From: Panacibacter microcysteis
GTDB taxonomy: Bacteria; Bacteroidota; Bacteroidia; Chitinophagales; Chitinophagaceae
Assembly: GCF_015831355.1 (NCBI RefSeq)
Contig: NZ_JADWYR010000002.1
Location: 1,426,001-1,490,000 of the forward strand
Length of the DNA: 64,000 bases
Direction of reading: 5' to 3'
Within the stretch, counting starts at the first letter, position 1, and every line of letters begins with the position of its first letter. The position numbers were made by a program, and so were the translations under genes. The notes below the pieces were generated by a model that saw only the letters and a program-made list of their open reading frames with translations, made no database searches and was not told the DNA's origin. Positions 44,782 through 54,452 of this stretch are shown one piece after another.

Positions 44782-45495
44782 TTAATTATTTCGTCCGGTT
44801 AAAACGGTTAGTGCATCGCGGTAATTATCACTAACGGGCAATTCGAGATCGTCGATAAATATACTGTTTTTCATAACAGCGGTAATATGCTTCACTGAAA
44901 CGATATAAGATTTATGTACCCTGATAAAATCTTTTTCAGGTAATTGTTCTTCCACAGATTTCATGCTCATACGGGTAATAACAGGGCGCCCGGAATTTTT
45001 CAGGTGAATTTTGATGTAGTCTTTCAAACCTTCAATCCACGAGATATCGTTAAACACTACCTTGAGCAGCTTGTAATCTACGTTCACAAAAAAGTAGTCA
45101 GCTTTTGGGCCGGCCGGATTGCTTATTCCCTTTAACTTGAGATCGTGCAGGTCTTTTGCTTTATTGCAGGCTTTGATAAACCTTTCGAGTGATACCGGTT
45201 TTACGAGATAGTCAAGCACATCGAGTGTATAGCCGTCGAGTGCGTATTTTTCATAAGCCGTAATCAAAATAAACATGGGTTTCTCGGCCAGGCTTTGTAT
45301 AAACTGCAAACCGGTTAAACCTGGCATTTGAATATCGAGGAAGACGAGGTCGATCTTTTGCGCCTGTAATACACTGAGTGCTTCCAGCGGGTTAGAACAT
45401 TCTGCTACCAGCTCAAGAAAAGGTACTTTGCTGATATTGTCTGACAGCAATTCGAGTGCAAGGGGCTCATCGTCTATGGCAATACATTTAAGCAT
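44782..45495 (-). CDS. LytTR family response regulator
   Basis: A 237-residue DNA-binding response regulator. The receiver has the acidic pair D8-D9, the phosphorylated Asp D54 in VFLDIQMPGL, and YLVKPVSLERF. The LytTR domain (about 130-235) has VDYKLLKVVFNDISWIEGLKDY and the KDFIRVHKSYIVSVKHI motif. Its start codon overlaps the stop of the histidine kinase gene by one base, so the pair form a two-component system. Confidence 0.95.
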   Translation of the reverse strand: MLKCIAIDDEPLALELLSDNISKVPFLELVAECSNPLEALSVLQAQKIDLVFLDIQMPGLTGLQFIQSLAEKPMFILITAYEKYALDGYTLDVLDYLVKPVSLERFIKACNKAKDLHDLKLKGISNPAGPKADYFFVNVDYKLLKVVFNDISWIEGLKDYIKIHLKNSGRPVITRMSMKSVEEQLPEKDFIRVHKSYIVSVKHITAVMKNSIFIDDLELPVSDNYRDALTVLTGRNN

Positions 45496-46526
45496 CAGTG
45501 CAGGTTTAATTGTACAGAAACTGTAAACCAGTTATCGTTTTTGTTGATCAACAGACTGTGGTTACTTCCATACAACAAATTTAACCGGCGTTTTACGTTA
45601 TTCAATCCAATGCCCGATGTTTTGTCTTTAACTTCTTCGCTGTGCTCGTTGTATTTGTTTCTTACCGTAAAGTAAAGAATATTATTTTTTATACTTAGTT
45701 CAATATCTATACAGGCTGCTTCAATTAAGCCGGTACCGTGTTTAAAGGCATTTTCCACAAAAGGTATCAGCAACATGGGCTCTATTTCGTATCCGCCATG
45801 TACATCCTGTATTTCAACATTTATTTTTACATTCTTTCCAAAACGTAATTGCTGTAAATCGATATAGCTTTTTACATATTCCACTTCTTTTTCCAGCAAC
45901 ACTTTATCATCATCTGTTTCGTACAGCATATAGCGCATAAGTGATGAGAGTTTTATCAACGATGGCTCCAGCTGGTCACTCTGTTTGCGCGCCAACGCTA
46001 CCATGTTGTTTAAAACGTTGAACATAAAGTGCGGGCTTACCTGCGAACGTAAAAAAGACAATTCGGTCTTCAGGTTTTCATTCTCCCTTTGTTGCTTTAG
46101 TTTATCTGCTGTTATCTTATCAAGAATAAGTACATAGGCAGTACTTGCAGCCATTATAAAAAAGTAGGTAAAGATGTTGTACACGAAAAAGTTGGCAATA
46201 TCGTAGGGCGAAGTTTTTACAAAAGCATTGAACAGCCAGTGAGACAGTACGGAAATGAAAAGGATACATACAACCTGCGATATAATGTAAATCCAAAAGC
46301 TCTTCTTATTAACGTATTTCGCAAAAAGGTAATGCGCGTTGAAGTAAAACAATCCAATCCACAAAAAACGGGATACAATATAAAAATTGAGAAACCCTTC
46401 GTCCGGTTGCTTACGCTGATCAGAAGAATTTGTTCTGATAAGAAATGGTAAAGCGAAAATGAGTAGCCACCCAAGGATGTGCCACAAAACAATTACCGAC
46501 TTTTTGCTATACCAGGGTCCTTTCAT
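45495..46526 (-). CDS. LytS-type sensor histidine kinase
   Basis: A 343-residue membrane kinase of the PF06580 class, partner of the LytTR regulator. Four hydrophobic segments occupy the first 150 residues (VIVLWHILGWLLIFALPFLI and later). The His-containing LRSQVSPHFMFNVLNN follows, and the HATPase domain has PFVENAFKHG and GIGLNNVKRRLNLLYG. It belongs to the family that regulates cell envelope or transport genes in many Bacteroidota. The signal is unknown. Confidence 0.94.
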   Translation of the reverse strand: MKGPWYSKKSVIVLWHILGWLLIFALPFLIRTNSSDQRKQPDEGFLNFYIVSRFLWIGLFYFNAHYLFAKYVNKKSFWIYIISQVVCILFISVLSHWLFNAFVKTSPYDIANFFVYNIFTYFFIMAASTAYVLILDKITADKLKQQRENENLKTELSFLRSQVSPHFMFNVLNNMVALARKQSDQLEPSLIKLSSLMRYMLYETDDDKVLLEKEVEYVKSYIDLQQLRFGKNVKINVEIQDVHGGYEIEPMLLIPFVENAFKHGTGLIEAACIDIELSIKNNILYFTVRNKYNEHSEEVKDKTSGIGLNNVKRRLNLLYGSNHSLLINKNDNWFTVSVQLNLH

Positions 46527-46623
46527 ACAGCCAAAATAGTGAAATCGGCAGATTTAAAAGGGTGAGTGGTTAAATAATGCGACGAAGCAGGAATAAGTTG
46601 ATACAAAAAGTTGTTACATGAAA

Positions 46624-46648
46624 AAGCCGGCCATTGGTGGGCCGGCTT
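46624..46648 (-). terminator. terminator of the DUF4142 gene
   Basis: Perfect 9-bp arms AAGCCGGCC and GGCCGGCTT with a 7-nt loop. On the minus strand it ends in a run of T, 20 bp beyond the stop of the gene at 46668. Confidence 0.85.
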
Positions 46649-46667
46649 AACTAAAATACTCACAAAA

Positions 46668-47264
46668 CTATTTTTTGTCATCGATTGCTTTTGCAGCATC
46701 GAGGTGTGTTCTAAGTGTTGGAAGTGTTTCTGTAGCAAAAGCTTTCAAATCAGCATCTTTGCATTTTTCAGCAGCGTCTTCGAATTTTTTTACATCTTCT
46801 TCATGGTCATCAACCATCATATCCATGTAAGCTTTATCGAAATCTTTGCCGGTTTTTTTGGCAAGGTCTTCCACATGTTTTTTGTGTTTATCACCCATTT
46901 CTGCCGGAAGAGTAATGTTTTTTGCAGTGGCAATTGCTTTCAGTTTATCGTTTGCAGCTGAATGGTCTTTCACCATCATTGCGCCAAAATCCTTAACGCG
47001 CTGATCAGCAGCTTTCTCCTGGGCCAGTTTGCCAAGCTCCACTTCCATCATGCCGCCGCTTGCAGCTTCTACCGCAAAATCTGCAGCATCTTTGTCTACA
47101 GGTGTAGTACTCATAGGTTCATTAGAACTCATTGAAGAAGTATCCTTCATGTCATTAACGTCTTTTGCGCTATCTACCGGATCTTCACCTGAAGTATTTC
47201 CCGAGCCACAAGATGCGAAAAACAAGGTACCTGCTGCTATAGCCAGTAAAAAAGTCTTTTTCAT
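46668..47264 (-). CDS. DUF4142 domain lipoprotein
   Basis: A 198-residue lipoprotein (LFFASCGSG, lipobox cysteine at 19) with a low-complexity S/D/T-rich linker (about 22-60) and then a four-helix ferritin-like DUF4142 domain (ELGKLAQEKAADQRVKDFGAMMVKDHSAANDKLKAIA, MMVDDHEEDVKKFEDAAE). Members are often induced by stress. Conserved histidines and acidic residues may bind metal, but the role is unknown. It is monocistronic with its own terminator. Confidence 0.88.
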   Translation of the reverse strand: MKKTFLLAIAAGTLFFASCGSGNTSGEDPVDSAKDVNDMKDTSSMSSNEPMSTTPVDKDAADFAVEAASGGMMEVELGKLAQEKAADQRVKDFGAMMVKDHSAANDKLKAIATAKNITLPAEMGDKHKKHVEDLAKKTGKDFDKAYMDMMVDDHEEDVKKFEDAAEKCKDADLKAFATETLPTLRTHLDAAKAIDDKK

Positions 47265-47569
47265 AAAAATGTTTTTATAAGATTAACAATGCAGGGTATG
47301 CATTACAAATCGCAAGCCATCCCGCCGGCGGTTTCATCCAAAATATATTTCAGACATGCCAAAACGCTTCAAACAGTTGCTGTTGCTACATAAAACAATA
47401 AAAACAAAGGCTGGCTAAGGTGTCTCTTGTTGTTTTTAAAAAACCGCTTTGTGGGGAATGATGTAATAATTTAGTTGAGATTATTCTACAAAACGGCCCC
47501 GCACCCAACAAAATGCATCCGGACTGTGCAAAATGCATTGAACAAAGCGTACCGCGGGCTGCAAATAAA
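47265..47569. other. intergenic region, no gene recognised
   Basis: 305 bp between the DUF4142 and rpoD genes. CAAAATGCAT occurs twice about 20 bp apart near 47510 and 47530. Nothing else is recognised. Confidence 0.5.
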
Positions 47570-47596
47570 AAACCTCCTGCAAAATGCAGGAGGTTT
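47570..47596 (-). terminator. terminator of rpoD
   Basis: 12-bp arms AAACCTCCTGCA and complement with a 3-nt AAA loop, 22 bp past the rpoD stop on the minus strand, with an A/T-rich tail. Confidence 0.9.
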
Positions 47597-47617
47597 AATT
47601 TGTTGTAAAGTTTTCCG

Positions 47618-48475
47618 TTATCCTAAATAGGCTTTCAATGCGTTACTGTAACGGGCCTTTTGTAAACGTTTGATTGCTCTTTCTTTAATCTGGCGGATAC
47701 GTTCTTTTGTAAGATCGTACTTCATCCCGATTTGTTCAATCGTTACACCATTTTCACCATCAAGACCAAAATACGCGTTTACAATCTCGGCTTCACGCGG
47801 ACTAAGCGACTTTAATACACGTTTGATTTCTTCTCTCAAAGAATCTTTCATTACATCATCATCTGTATCATCGCTACCTTCCAGCAGATCACCCATAGCC
47901 ACATCTTCTGCTTCGTGCACTGGTGCATCCAGGGATGTGTGTCTTGTGTTGCTTTGGAAAATATTGTTGATTTCAGTTTCGCTCATTTCAAGAATGTCGG
48001 CTAATTCTTCGGTAGAAGGTTCGCGTTCATGCTCTTGTTCAAAAGCCATATAGGCTTTGTTCGCTTTGTTGTAAGTGCCAATTTTGTTTTGGGGCAGGCG
48101 TACCAGTCGGCCCTGCTCTGCCAATGCCTGTAAGATAGACTGGCGAATCCACCATACAGCATAAGAAATGAATTTAAACCCTTTTGTTTCATCAAAGCGT
48201 TGTGCCGCCTTTATAAGGCCGAGATTTCCCTCGTTGATGAGATCACTAAGTGAAAGGCCCTGGTGCTGGTACTGCTTAGCCACAGATACCACGAAACGTA
48301 AGTTGGCCTGCACCAATTTGTCAAGCGCTCTTTGATCGCCCATCTTGATTCGCTGTGCAAGTGTTGTTTCCTCTTCGGGAGTGATCATCGGAATTTTAGA
48401 AATTTCCTGGAGATACTTTTCTACTGCCTGCGAATCACGGTTGGTGATCTGTGTAGCGATTTTGAGTTGCCTCAT
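47618..48475 (-). CDS. rpoD: primary RNA polymerase sigma factor
   Basis: A 285-residue primary sigma factor of the short Bacteroidota type, lacking the long N-terminal region 1.1. Region 1.2 (DSQAVEKYLQEISKIPMITPEEE), region 2 (LRFVVSVAKQYQHQGLSLSDLINEGN and KGFKFISYAVWWIRQSILQ), region 3 and region 4 with the helix-turn-helix (GVTIEQIGMKYDLTKERIRQIKER) are all intact. It reads the TAnnTTTG/TTTG promoters seen in this window. Confidence 0.98.
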   Translation of the reverse strand: MRQLKIATQITNRDSQAVEKYLQEISKIPMITPEEETTLAQRIKMGDQRALDKLVQANLRFVVSVAKQYQHQGLSLSDLINEGNLGLIKAAQRFDETKGFKFISYAVWWIRQSILQALAEQGRLVRLPQNKIGTYNKANKAYMAFEQEHEREPSTEELADILEMSETEINNIFQSNTRHTSLDAPVHEAEDVAMGDLLEGSDDTDDDVMKDSLREEIKRVLKSLSPREAEIVNAYFGLDGENGVTIEQIGMKYDLTKERIRQIKERAIKRLQKARYSNALKAYLG

Positions 48476-48573
48476 GTTAAACGATTACTATTTTAAAACA
48501 ATGATAAGACTATTGTTGCCGGGATAAAGTTGCGTTTGACACTTAAATTTCCGTAATATAAGGAAAATGTTTG

Positions 48574-48581
48574 CAAAGGTA
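48574..48581 (-). promoter_or_regulatory. -7 promoter element of rpoD
   Basis: On the minus strand TACCTTTG matches TAnnTTTG perfectly and lies about 100 bp before the rpoD ATG, implying a leader of about 95 nt. Confidence 0.55.
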
Positions 48582-48668
48582 CAACAGTTTAAGGTGATTT
48601 TAGTGACAATTGCGTAAAAACTACCCTGTTATGGTAATTTTTTACTAACGCATATGTGCTAAAATTTA

Positions 48669-48725
48669 TTTTGGTACCCGGCAACAGAATCTCTGTTGAT
48701 CTCCTGTTGCGTCGCACTCTTGTAC
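48669..48725 (+). repeat. interspersed repeat, type B, single copy
   Basis: Perfect core GTTGCGTCGCACTCTTGTAC at 48706-48725 and outer end TTTTGGTACCCGGCAAC. It lies in the 404-bp divergent region between rpoD and the threonine aldolase gene. Apart from the promoter elements, nothing else is recognised there. Confidence 0.85.
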
Positions 48726-48866
48726 ACATGTACATTACGCTGCACCCCGGCTCTGTCGCGCTACTTTGTCAATGACCTGCCAAATACATACCATATTATC
48801 TAAAAAGTAACCCAAAAACAGCCGCTATTTAAAGATATTCCATCAAAAAACATCAACATGCAAACT

Positions 48867-48874
48867 TATCTTCG
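48867..48874 (+). promoter_or_regulatory. candidate -7 element of the threonine aldolase gene
   Basis: TATCTTCG matches TAnnTTnG, 5 bp before the ATG at 48880, so the mRNA would be nearly leaderless. The same TTCG ending is seen at hemN. Confidence 0.35.
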
Positions 48875-48879
48875 CAGGC

Positions 48880-49896
48880 ATGATTGATTTGAGATCTGAT
48901 ACAGTAACGCGTCCTTCGCCAGGTATGCTCGAAGCAATGATGCACGCTTCCGTGGGTGATGATGTATTTGGCGAGGATGAAACAATAAACAGGCTGGAAG
49001 CCAGGGTTGCAGATACGTTTGGTATGGAAGCAGGTTTGTTTTGCCCCAGCGGTACCATGACGAATCAAATTGCCATCAAATGCCACACACAACCGGGAGA
49101 CGAAATAATCTGTGACCAGCTCTCGCATATTTACCAGTATGAAGGTGGTGGCATTGGTTTTAATGCGGGTTGTTCTGTAAAACTGTTAAATGGCGACAGG
49201 GGCAGAATTACCGCCAGTATGGTTGCCCAGGCCATCAACAACCCCTCTGATGTGCACAAAGCATATACCTCGCTGGTTTCATTGGAAAATACAGCCAACC
49301 GGGGCGGTGGCGCATGTTACGACTTTGCGGAATTTCACAACATAAAACAGGTATGCCAGGAACATAAGCTGAAACTGCACCTTGACGGGGCCCGCATATT
49401 TAATGCCGTTGTGGCAAACCAAGAGCAACCTGCTGCATATGGAGAAGTCTTCGACAGCATTTCGGTATGCCTGAGTAAAGGCCTTGGCACACCGGTGGGC
49501 AGTGTACTGGCAGGCAACAAAGACTTTATACGCAAAGCCAGGAGAATAAGAAAAATTTTTGGCGGTGGCATGCGGCAGGCGGGCTATCTTGCGGCGGCCG
49601 GTATATATGCGCTGGACAACAATATTGAAAGACTGGAAGAAGATCACCGGTATGCACAACAGCTTGGCGAAGCGCTGGTGAAGAAAGACTTTACAGGCGA
49701 AATGCTGCCCGTAGAAACCAACATTGTAATTTTTGAAGTTAAAGGCAGGTTTACCCCAAAAGAACTGGTAGCAACATTGCAGGAAAATGGTATTCTCAGT
49801 ATCGCTATTGCAGGCACACAGGTGCGCCTTGTTACACACCTCGACATAAGCAAAGAGATGATAGAAGAAGTGATACAGGTAATTGAACGCTTATAG
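48880..49896 (+). CDS. low-specificity L-threonine aldolase
   Basis: PLP-dependent enzyme of 338 residues that splits threonine or allo-threonine into glycine and acetaldehyde. The start IDLRSDTVTRPSPGMLEAM is the family signature. KLHLDGARIFNA holds the PLP-binding Asp, and SVCLSKGLGTPVGSVLAG holds the lysine that forms the Schiff base. Length is as expected. It is a single gene between repeat copies on both sides. Confidence 0.95.
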   Translation: MIDLRSDTVTRPSPGMLEAMMHASVGDDVFGEDETINRLEARVADTFGMEAGLFCPSGTMTNQIAIKCHTQPGDEIICDQLSHIYQYEGGGIGFNAGCSVKLLNGDRGRITASMVAQAINNPSDVHKAYTSLVSLENTANRGGGACYDFAEFHNIKQVCQEHKLKLHLDGARIFNAVVANQEQPAAYGEVFDSISVCLSKGLGTPVGSVLAGNKDFIRKARRIRKIFGGGMRQAGYLAAAGIYALDNNIERLEEDHRYAQQLGEALVKKDFTGEMLPVETNIVIFEVKGRFTPKELVATLQENGILSIAIAGTQVRLVTHLDISKEMIEEVIQVIERL

Positions 49897-49961
49897 GGTT
49901 ACAAAAAGCAAAAAAAAGCATTAAGAAGAAAGTGTCCGGAGCTGCTGAATAATGATATACA

Positions 49962-50020
49962 GTACAAGTGTGCGACGCAACAGCAGTTGCATGGATGCAG
50001 TACAGCCGGTTTAACCATAA
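49962..50020 (-). repeat. interspersed repeat, type B, single copy (reverse)
   Basis: Reverse core GTACAAGTGTGCGACGCAAC at 49962-49981, outer end CAGCCGGTTTAACCAT. It lies between the threonine aldolase and pgi genes. Confidence 0.85.
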
Positions 50021-50068
50021 TAACCATTCAAGTTATATAACGGGTAAATTAAACAATTAACCGAATCT

Positions 50069-51730
50069 ATGTTTCCAAAAGTTAATCCAACTACTACACA
50101 GGCCTGGCTGTTATTGAAGCGACACTTCCAGGAAGAAATGCAGCGCCTGAAAATCAAAAGCCTCTTTGATGCAGACACCGAAAGGTTCTCAAGATTTTCT
50201 GTTCGCTTCAATGACATTTTGTTTGATTATTCCAAAAATATTGTTACCGCTAAAACATTACAACTACTGCAACTGCTGGCAGAAGAATGCAACGTGAAAG
50301 ATGCTATTGAAGCAATGTTCACCGGTGAAAAGATCAACGAAACAGAAGGGCGTGCCGTATTGCACACCGCTTTGCGAAACATGGGCGACAAGCCTGTGCT
50401 GAGCGACGGTACAGATGTAATGCCCGCCGTGCGCAAAGTACTGGCACAGATGAAGACATTCTGCGAATCTGTACACAGTGGCTCCTGGAAAGGCTATACC
50501 GGCAAGCCCATAAAATACATTGTAAATATCGGCATTGGCGGCAGCGATCTTGGCCCTTTCATGGTAACCGAGGCGCTGAAACCGTATTGGGTGGAAGGCA
50601 TTCAAACATACTTTGTAAGCAATGTAGATGGTACCCATATTGTGGAAACGCTAAAAAAAGTTACGCCCGATGAAACACTATTCCTGGTTGCATCTAAAAC
50701 GTTTACCACGCAGGAAACCATGACCAATGCGCATTCTGCACGTGCATGGTTTATACAACATGCAAAAGATGAGGCGCATGTGGCCAAACATTTTGCGGCA
50801 CTCAGCACCAATGAAAAAGAGGTTACAAAGTTTGGCATTGACCCGCAGAATATGTTTGAATTCTGGGATTGGGTTGGTGGTCGTTATTCTTTGTGGAGCG
50901 CTATCGGTTTGTCTATTGCCCTCACCATTGGTTATGATCATTTTGAACAATTATTGAAAGGTGCCCATGCAGTAGATGAGCATTTCCGCACAGAAAAGTT
51001 TGATAAAAATATTCCTGTAATCATGGCGCTGCTGGGTGTTTGGTACACAAACTTTTTCCGTGCGCAAACAGAAGCTATACTGCCATATGATCAGTACATG
51101 CATCGCTTTGCCGCCTATTTTCAGCAGGGCAATATGGAAAGCAATGGCAAGTATGTTGACAGGAATGGGAATGACACCACTTACCAGACCGGCCCGGTAA
51201 TCTGGGGCGAGCCCGGCACCAACGGCCAGCACGCTTTTTACCAGTTGATACACCAGGGCACCGTGCTTATTCCGTGCGACTTTATTGCTCCCGCTATAAG
51301 CCACAACCCTATTGGTGATCATCACCCGAAATTGCTAAGCAATTTCTTTGCACAGACAGAAGCGCTGATGGCGGGCAAAAGTGAAGAAGAGGTAAGGGAA
51401 GAATTGACCAATGCCGGTAAATCGAAAGAAGCCATTAAAAAACTGCTGCCATTTAAAGTTTTTGAAGGCAACAGGCCAACCAATTCTTTTTTATTGAAAG
51501 AAATAACCCCGGAATCATTGGGCAGCATGATTGCCTTGTACGAGCACAAAATATTTGTACAGGGTGTTATCTGGAATATTTTTAGTTTCGATCAATGGGG
51601 CGTAGAACTTGGCAAACAACTGGCCAATAAAATTCTACCGGAACTTGAAGATGAAACAGGTATCAGTTCTCATGATTCATCGACCAACGGTTTGATCAAT
51701 GCGTACAAGGCTTTCAGAAAAAAGGGTTAA
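50069..51730 (+). CDS. pgi: glucose-6-phosphate isomerase
   Basis: Glycolytic enzyme of 553 residues interconverting glucose-6-phosphate and fructose-6-phosphate. The family signatures [52 protein letters not shown] and the C-terminal [15 protein letters not shown] (catalytic lysine) are present. It is the full-length eukaryote/E. coli-type form. A repeat copy and then a terminator follow it. Confidence 0.98.
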   Translation: MFPKVNPTTTQAWLLLKRHFQEEMQRLKIKSLFDADTERFSRFSVRFNDILFDYSKNIVTAKTLQLLQLLAEECNVKDAIEAMFTGEKINETEGRAVLHTALRNMGDKPVLSDGTDVMPAVRKVLAQMKTFCESVHSGSWKGYTGKPIKYIVNIGIGGSDLGPFMVTEALKPYWVEGIQTYFVSNVDGTHIVETLKKVTPDETLFLVASKTFTTQETMTNAHSARAWFIQHAKDEAHVAKHFAALSTNEKEVTKFGIDPQNMFEFWDWVGGRYSLWSAIGLSIALTIGYDHFEQLLKGAHAVDEHFRTEKFDKNIPVIMALLGVWYTNFFRAQTEAILPYDQYMHRFAAYFQQGNMESNGKYVDRNGNDTTYQTGPVIWGEPGTNGQHAFYQLIHQGTVLIPCDFIAPAISHNPIGDHHPKLLSNFFAQTEALMAGKSEEEVREELTNAGKSKEAIKKLLPFKVFEGNRPTNSFLLKEITPESLGSMIALYEHKIFVQGVIWNIFSFDQWGVELGKQLANKILPELEDETGISSHDSSTNGLINAYKAFRKKG

Positions 51731-51733
51731 AAT

Positions 51734-51788
51734 AATGTACCCGGCATTGGTACAGCCATTGAGCTTTACTTGCGTCGCACTCTTGTAC
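51734..51788 (+). repeat. interspersed repeat, type B, single copy
   Basis: Core CTTGCGTCGCACTCTTGTAC at 51769-51788, outer end AATGTACCCGGCATTGG. It lies between the pgi stop codon and the pgi terminator, so it is probably transcribed in the pgi 3' region. Confidence 0.85.
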
Positions 51789-51841
51789 TGTTGAATCTTT
51801 ATTGAACAAACGCGAAGACCGAAGCGTAATCTTATATAACC

Positions 51842-51870
51842 AGCACGATGCATAATTTTGCCATCGTGCT
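51842..51870 (+). terminator. terminator of pgi, overlapping a possible -7 element
   Basis: Arms AGCACGATG and CATCGTGCT with an 11-nt loop, followed by TTTTTTATT. The loop contains TAATTTTG (51853-51860), which matches TAnnTTTG and could be the -7 element for the gene starting at 51892. Confidence 0.8.
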
Positions 51871-51891
51871 TTTTTATTGTAATCTTATAAC

Positions 51892-52974
51892 ATGTTAGTA
51901 TTCTTCTCAATCCTGTTCATTATTTTTCTTGGCGTATACCTGTTCATGCAGCGGAAAATCTTTGGTAAAACACCTGATGCAAAACTGGAGGCAAAGATCA
52001 ATGCGTCGCTTAATTTCCGGGATGGTGTTTTTAAGAATCTGTCACTGACAGACGAAATAAGAAAGGGTGCCTCCTACCCAAAAATGATGATAGAATTTCT
52101 CAACAAACCCAAAGACACAACGCCTCAACAGACCATTCCTTCTGTAAAAACAGACCTGGCAAACCTCAGTGATGAAGAGCCCGTAGTTGTATGGTTTGGA
52201 CATTCTTCTTATTTAATAAAACACAAAGGCACCACAATACTTGTAGATCCCGTTTTCAGCGGTTATGCATCACCGTTTTCAATGTCTGTAAAAGCTTTCA
52301 ACGGTGCTGATATATACAAGCCACACGATATGCCGGCCATTGATATACTGGTTATCACACATGATCATTTTGATCATCTAGACTATCATGCTGTGATAAA
52401 ACTGCAGCCAAAAGTGAAACATATTTATACATCTCTCGGGGTAGCCGCACACTTAAAATTCTGGGGTATTGCAGCAACCAAAATCACAGAGTTCGATTGG
52501 TGGGATACGCTGAATATAACCGGGAACATTAAGTTAACGGCTGCTCCATCCAGGCACTTTTCCGGCAGAAAGTTTACCCGCGGAAAAACCTTGTGGTCGT
52601 CCTTTATACTTGAGATCAACAATTATACAATTTATCTTGGTGGTGATTCCGGATATGACAGCCACTTTAAGCAGATTGGAGAAAAGTGGGGCTCGTTCGA
52701 TCTTGCCATACTGGAATGCGGCCAATACGGGAAAGACTGGCCTTATATTCATATGATGCCGGAAGAAGTTGCACAGGCTGCCAAAGATCTGAACACACGG
52801 GTGCTGTTACCTGTACACTGGGCTAAATTCTCCTTGTCTTTACACCCGTGGAATGAACCTATAGAACGATTGCTTGCAGCTCACCAAAATATTGCCACAC
52901 AGATCACCACGCCAATGATAGGCGAGCCAGTATATTTTACCAGGCAATTGCCTGCTTCAACGTGGTGGAAATAA
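51892..52974 (+). CDS. MBL-fold metallo-hydrolase (UlaG/NAPE-PLD-like)
   Basis: A 360-residue protein with an N-terminal membrane helix (VFFSILFIIFLGVYLFMQ) and a metallo-beta-lactamase domain (about 90-345). Metal ligands are visible in VITHDHFDHLDY (H-x-H-x-D-H), LGGDSGYDSHF and LPVHWAKFSLSLHPW. WFGHSSYLIKHKGTTILVDPVF is typical of the NAPE-PLD/UlaG branch that acts on phosphodiesters or lactones. The substrate is unknown. It is a single gene. Confidence 0.88.
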   Translation: MLVFFSILFIIFLGVYLFMQRKIFGKTPDAKLEAKINASLNFRDGVFKNLSLTDEIRKGASYPKMMIEFLNKPKDTTPQQTIPSVKTDLANLSDEEPVVVWFGHSSYLIKHKGTTILVDPVFSGYASPFSMSVKAFNGADIYKPHDMPAIDILVITHDHFDHLDYHAVIKLQPKVKHIYTSLGVAAHLKFWGIAATKITEFDWWDTLNITGNIKLTAAPSRHFSGRKFTRGKTLWSSFILEINNYTIYLGGDSGYDSHFKQIGEKWGSFDLAILECGQYGKDWPYIHMMPEEVAQAAKDLNTRVLLPVHWAKFSLSLHPWNEPIERLLAAHQNIATQITTPMIGEPVYFTRQLPASTWWK

Positions 52975-53096
52975 TTTGTATCTATGATAAAGCACAAAGA
53001 CATATCATAACCGGTTCATGTTAATAAAAAATGCATATCTGCCGCAATGATTGCGATGCATAAACGTTTAGTAAGGCAATTACCGGAATTACGTTT

Positions 53097-54308
53097 ATGG
53101 CTTCACTGTATCGTCCAATATTTATCCTTTTTCTGTTTCTCTCAGTTGGTATTTTTTCCAAAGCGCAAAATAACGCATGGCTGATGGGCACCTGGAAAGG
53201 CAAGTCTTACCTGCCCGGCAGCGATGAGGCACAGTATTTCTCCCTAACCCTGAGAGTAGTGGAAATAAAAGGCAATAAGTTCGAGGGCTACCTGAGCACG
53301 ATGGAACCATACGATACCACCATACGGTATGATGCGCGCTTTACCGGTGAATTTTTTGGCGATTATGTTACCATCAAATCAACCAAAGTCTTTTATGTAC
53401 GTAACTCGCCGGGAAGCAAATGGCTGCTGAGTTGTGTAAACTGCAAACCACCCAAAATGACTTTTGGACTGCAGGAAAACAGGTTTTACATAAAAGGAAC
53501 TGTAGACGAGTGTTACCCGCAATGCAAAGGAGTAAGTGAGTTCTCAAAAGAAATTGACCAGTTTAATGACAAGGACCAGGATTCTTTGTATGCATTGCTG
53601 AAAATCGAACGACCGCTAAAAAACGTACAGGCAACTGCTGCGGTTGCTGTAGTTGAAATGAAGCCAAAAGTAAATGACCCCGGGCCTGAAGAAGTTAGTA
53701 TTCAACGAACAATGTTGACGCCTGTTACAACCGAACTTATCAGGAGCAACAAACCTAAACAACCGGTGTTACCGGTGACAGCAAAAATCAACGTTTACAG
53801 GCAATCTTCACTTACAATAAAGCCAACAGTGCCAAACAAAATAATACCTGCAGATGTAGCCCAAACAAGCATCAAAAAAGATACGCAGGCAGTTGTGATG
53901 CAAACTAAACCTGTGGTGGCTAAACCGGTGTTGAAGGATTCAATTACCGCACTGCCAAAAGGCTACGCTGAAAGAAAAGTGAACGTGGTAAGAACAATCC
54001 CCGTAGACACTGATTCCATAACAATTCGTGTGTATGATAATGGCGTGGTTGATGGAGATGTTGTTTCTGTTGTTTACAACGATAAAGTGGTGATAGACCA
54101 GCTATCCCTTACGTCGAGAGCATTTGTTATAAAAATACCTGTGCAACCTTCCGGTAATAATACCCTGGTATTTCATGCGCACAACCTCGGGGAGTTTCCG
54201 CCAAACACAGCAAAGCTGGAAATTCTTTTCGGCAATAAAAAGGACGAACTGACCATCTCATCTGACTACACGGTGAGTAGCTCAATCAATATCATGTACT
54301 CCAGGTAA
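53097..54308 (+). CDS. secreted hypothetical protein
   Basis: A 403-residue exported protein (signal peptide ILFLFLSVGIFSKAQ). An N-terminal beta domain (about 25-160) has MGTWKGKSYLPGSDEAQYFSLTLRV and a cysteine pair (CVNCKPPK) plus another (CYPQCKG). A proline/valine/lysine-rich linker follows (190-300), and then a C-terminal beta domain (ITIRVYDNGVVDGDVVSVVYNDK, TLVFHAHNLGEFPPNTAKLEI). I do not know a function. Its close neighbours are secreted enzymes. Confidence 0.7.
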   Translation: MASLYRPIFILFLFLSVGIFSKAQNNAWLMGTWKGKSYLPGSDEAQYFSLTLRVVEIKGNKFEGYLSTMEPYDTTIRYDARFTGEFFGDYVTIKSTKVFYVRNSPGSKWLLSCVNCKPPKMTFGLQENRFYIKGTVDECYPQCKGVSEFSKEIDQFNDKDQDSLYALLKIERPLKNVQATAAVAVVEMKPKVNDPGPEEVSIQRTMLTPVTTELIRSNKPKQPVLPVTAKINVYRQSSLTIKPTVPNKIIPADVAQTSIKKDTQAVVMQTKPVVAKPVLKDSITALPKGYAERKVNVVRTIPVDTDSITIRVYDNGVVDGDVVSVVYNDKVVIDQLSLTSRAFVIKIPVQPSGNNTLVFHAHNLGEFPPNTAKLEILFGNKKDELTISSDYTVSSSINIMYSR

Positions 54309-54452
54309 ATCACCACTCACATATTAAGTATTTTTTTATTCAAATTAATGATAATATAAACCTGTTGCTTAAAACCCAGAATTGAATAAAGTTATTTTTA
54401 CACTTATCGTTTCTGCCAATTAATCCGGCCAACATTTAAAACTCTGACTGCA

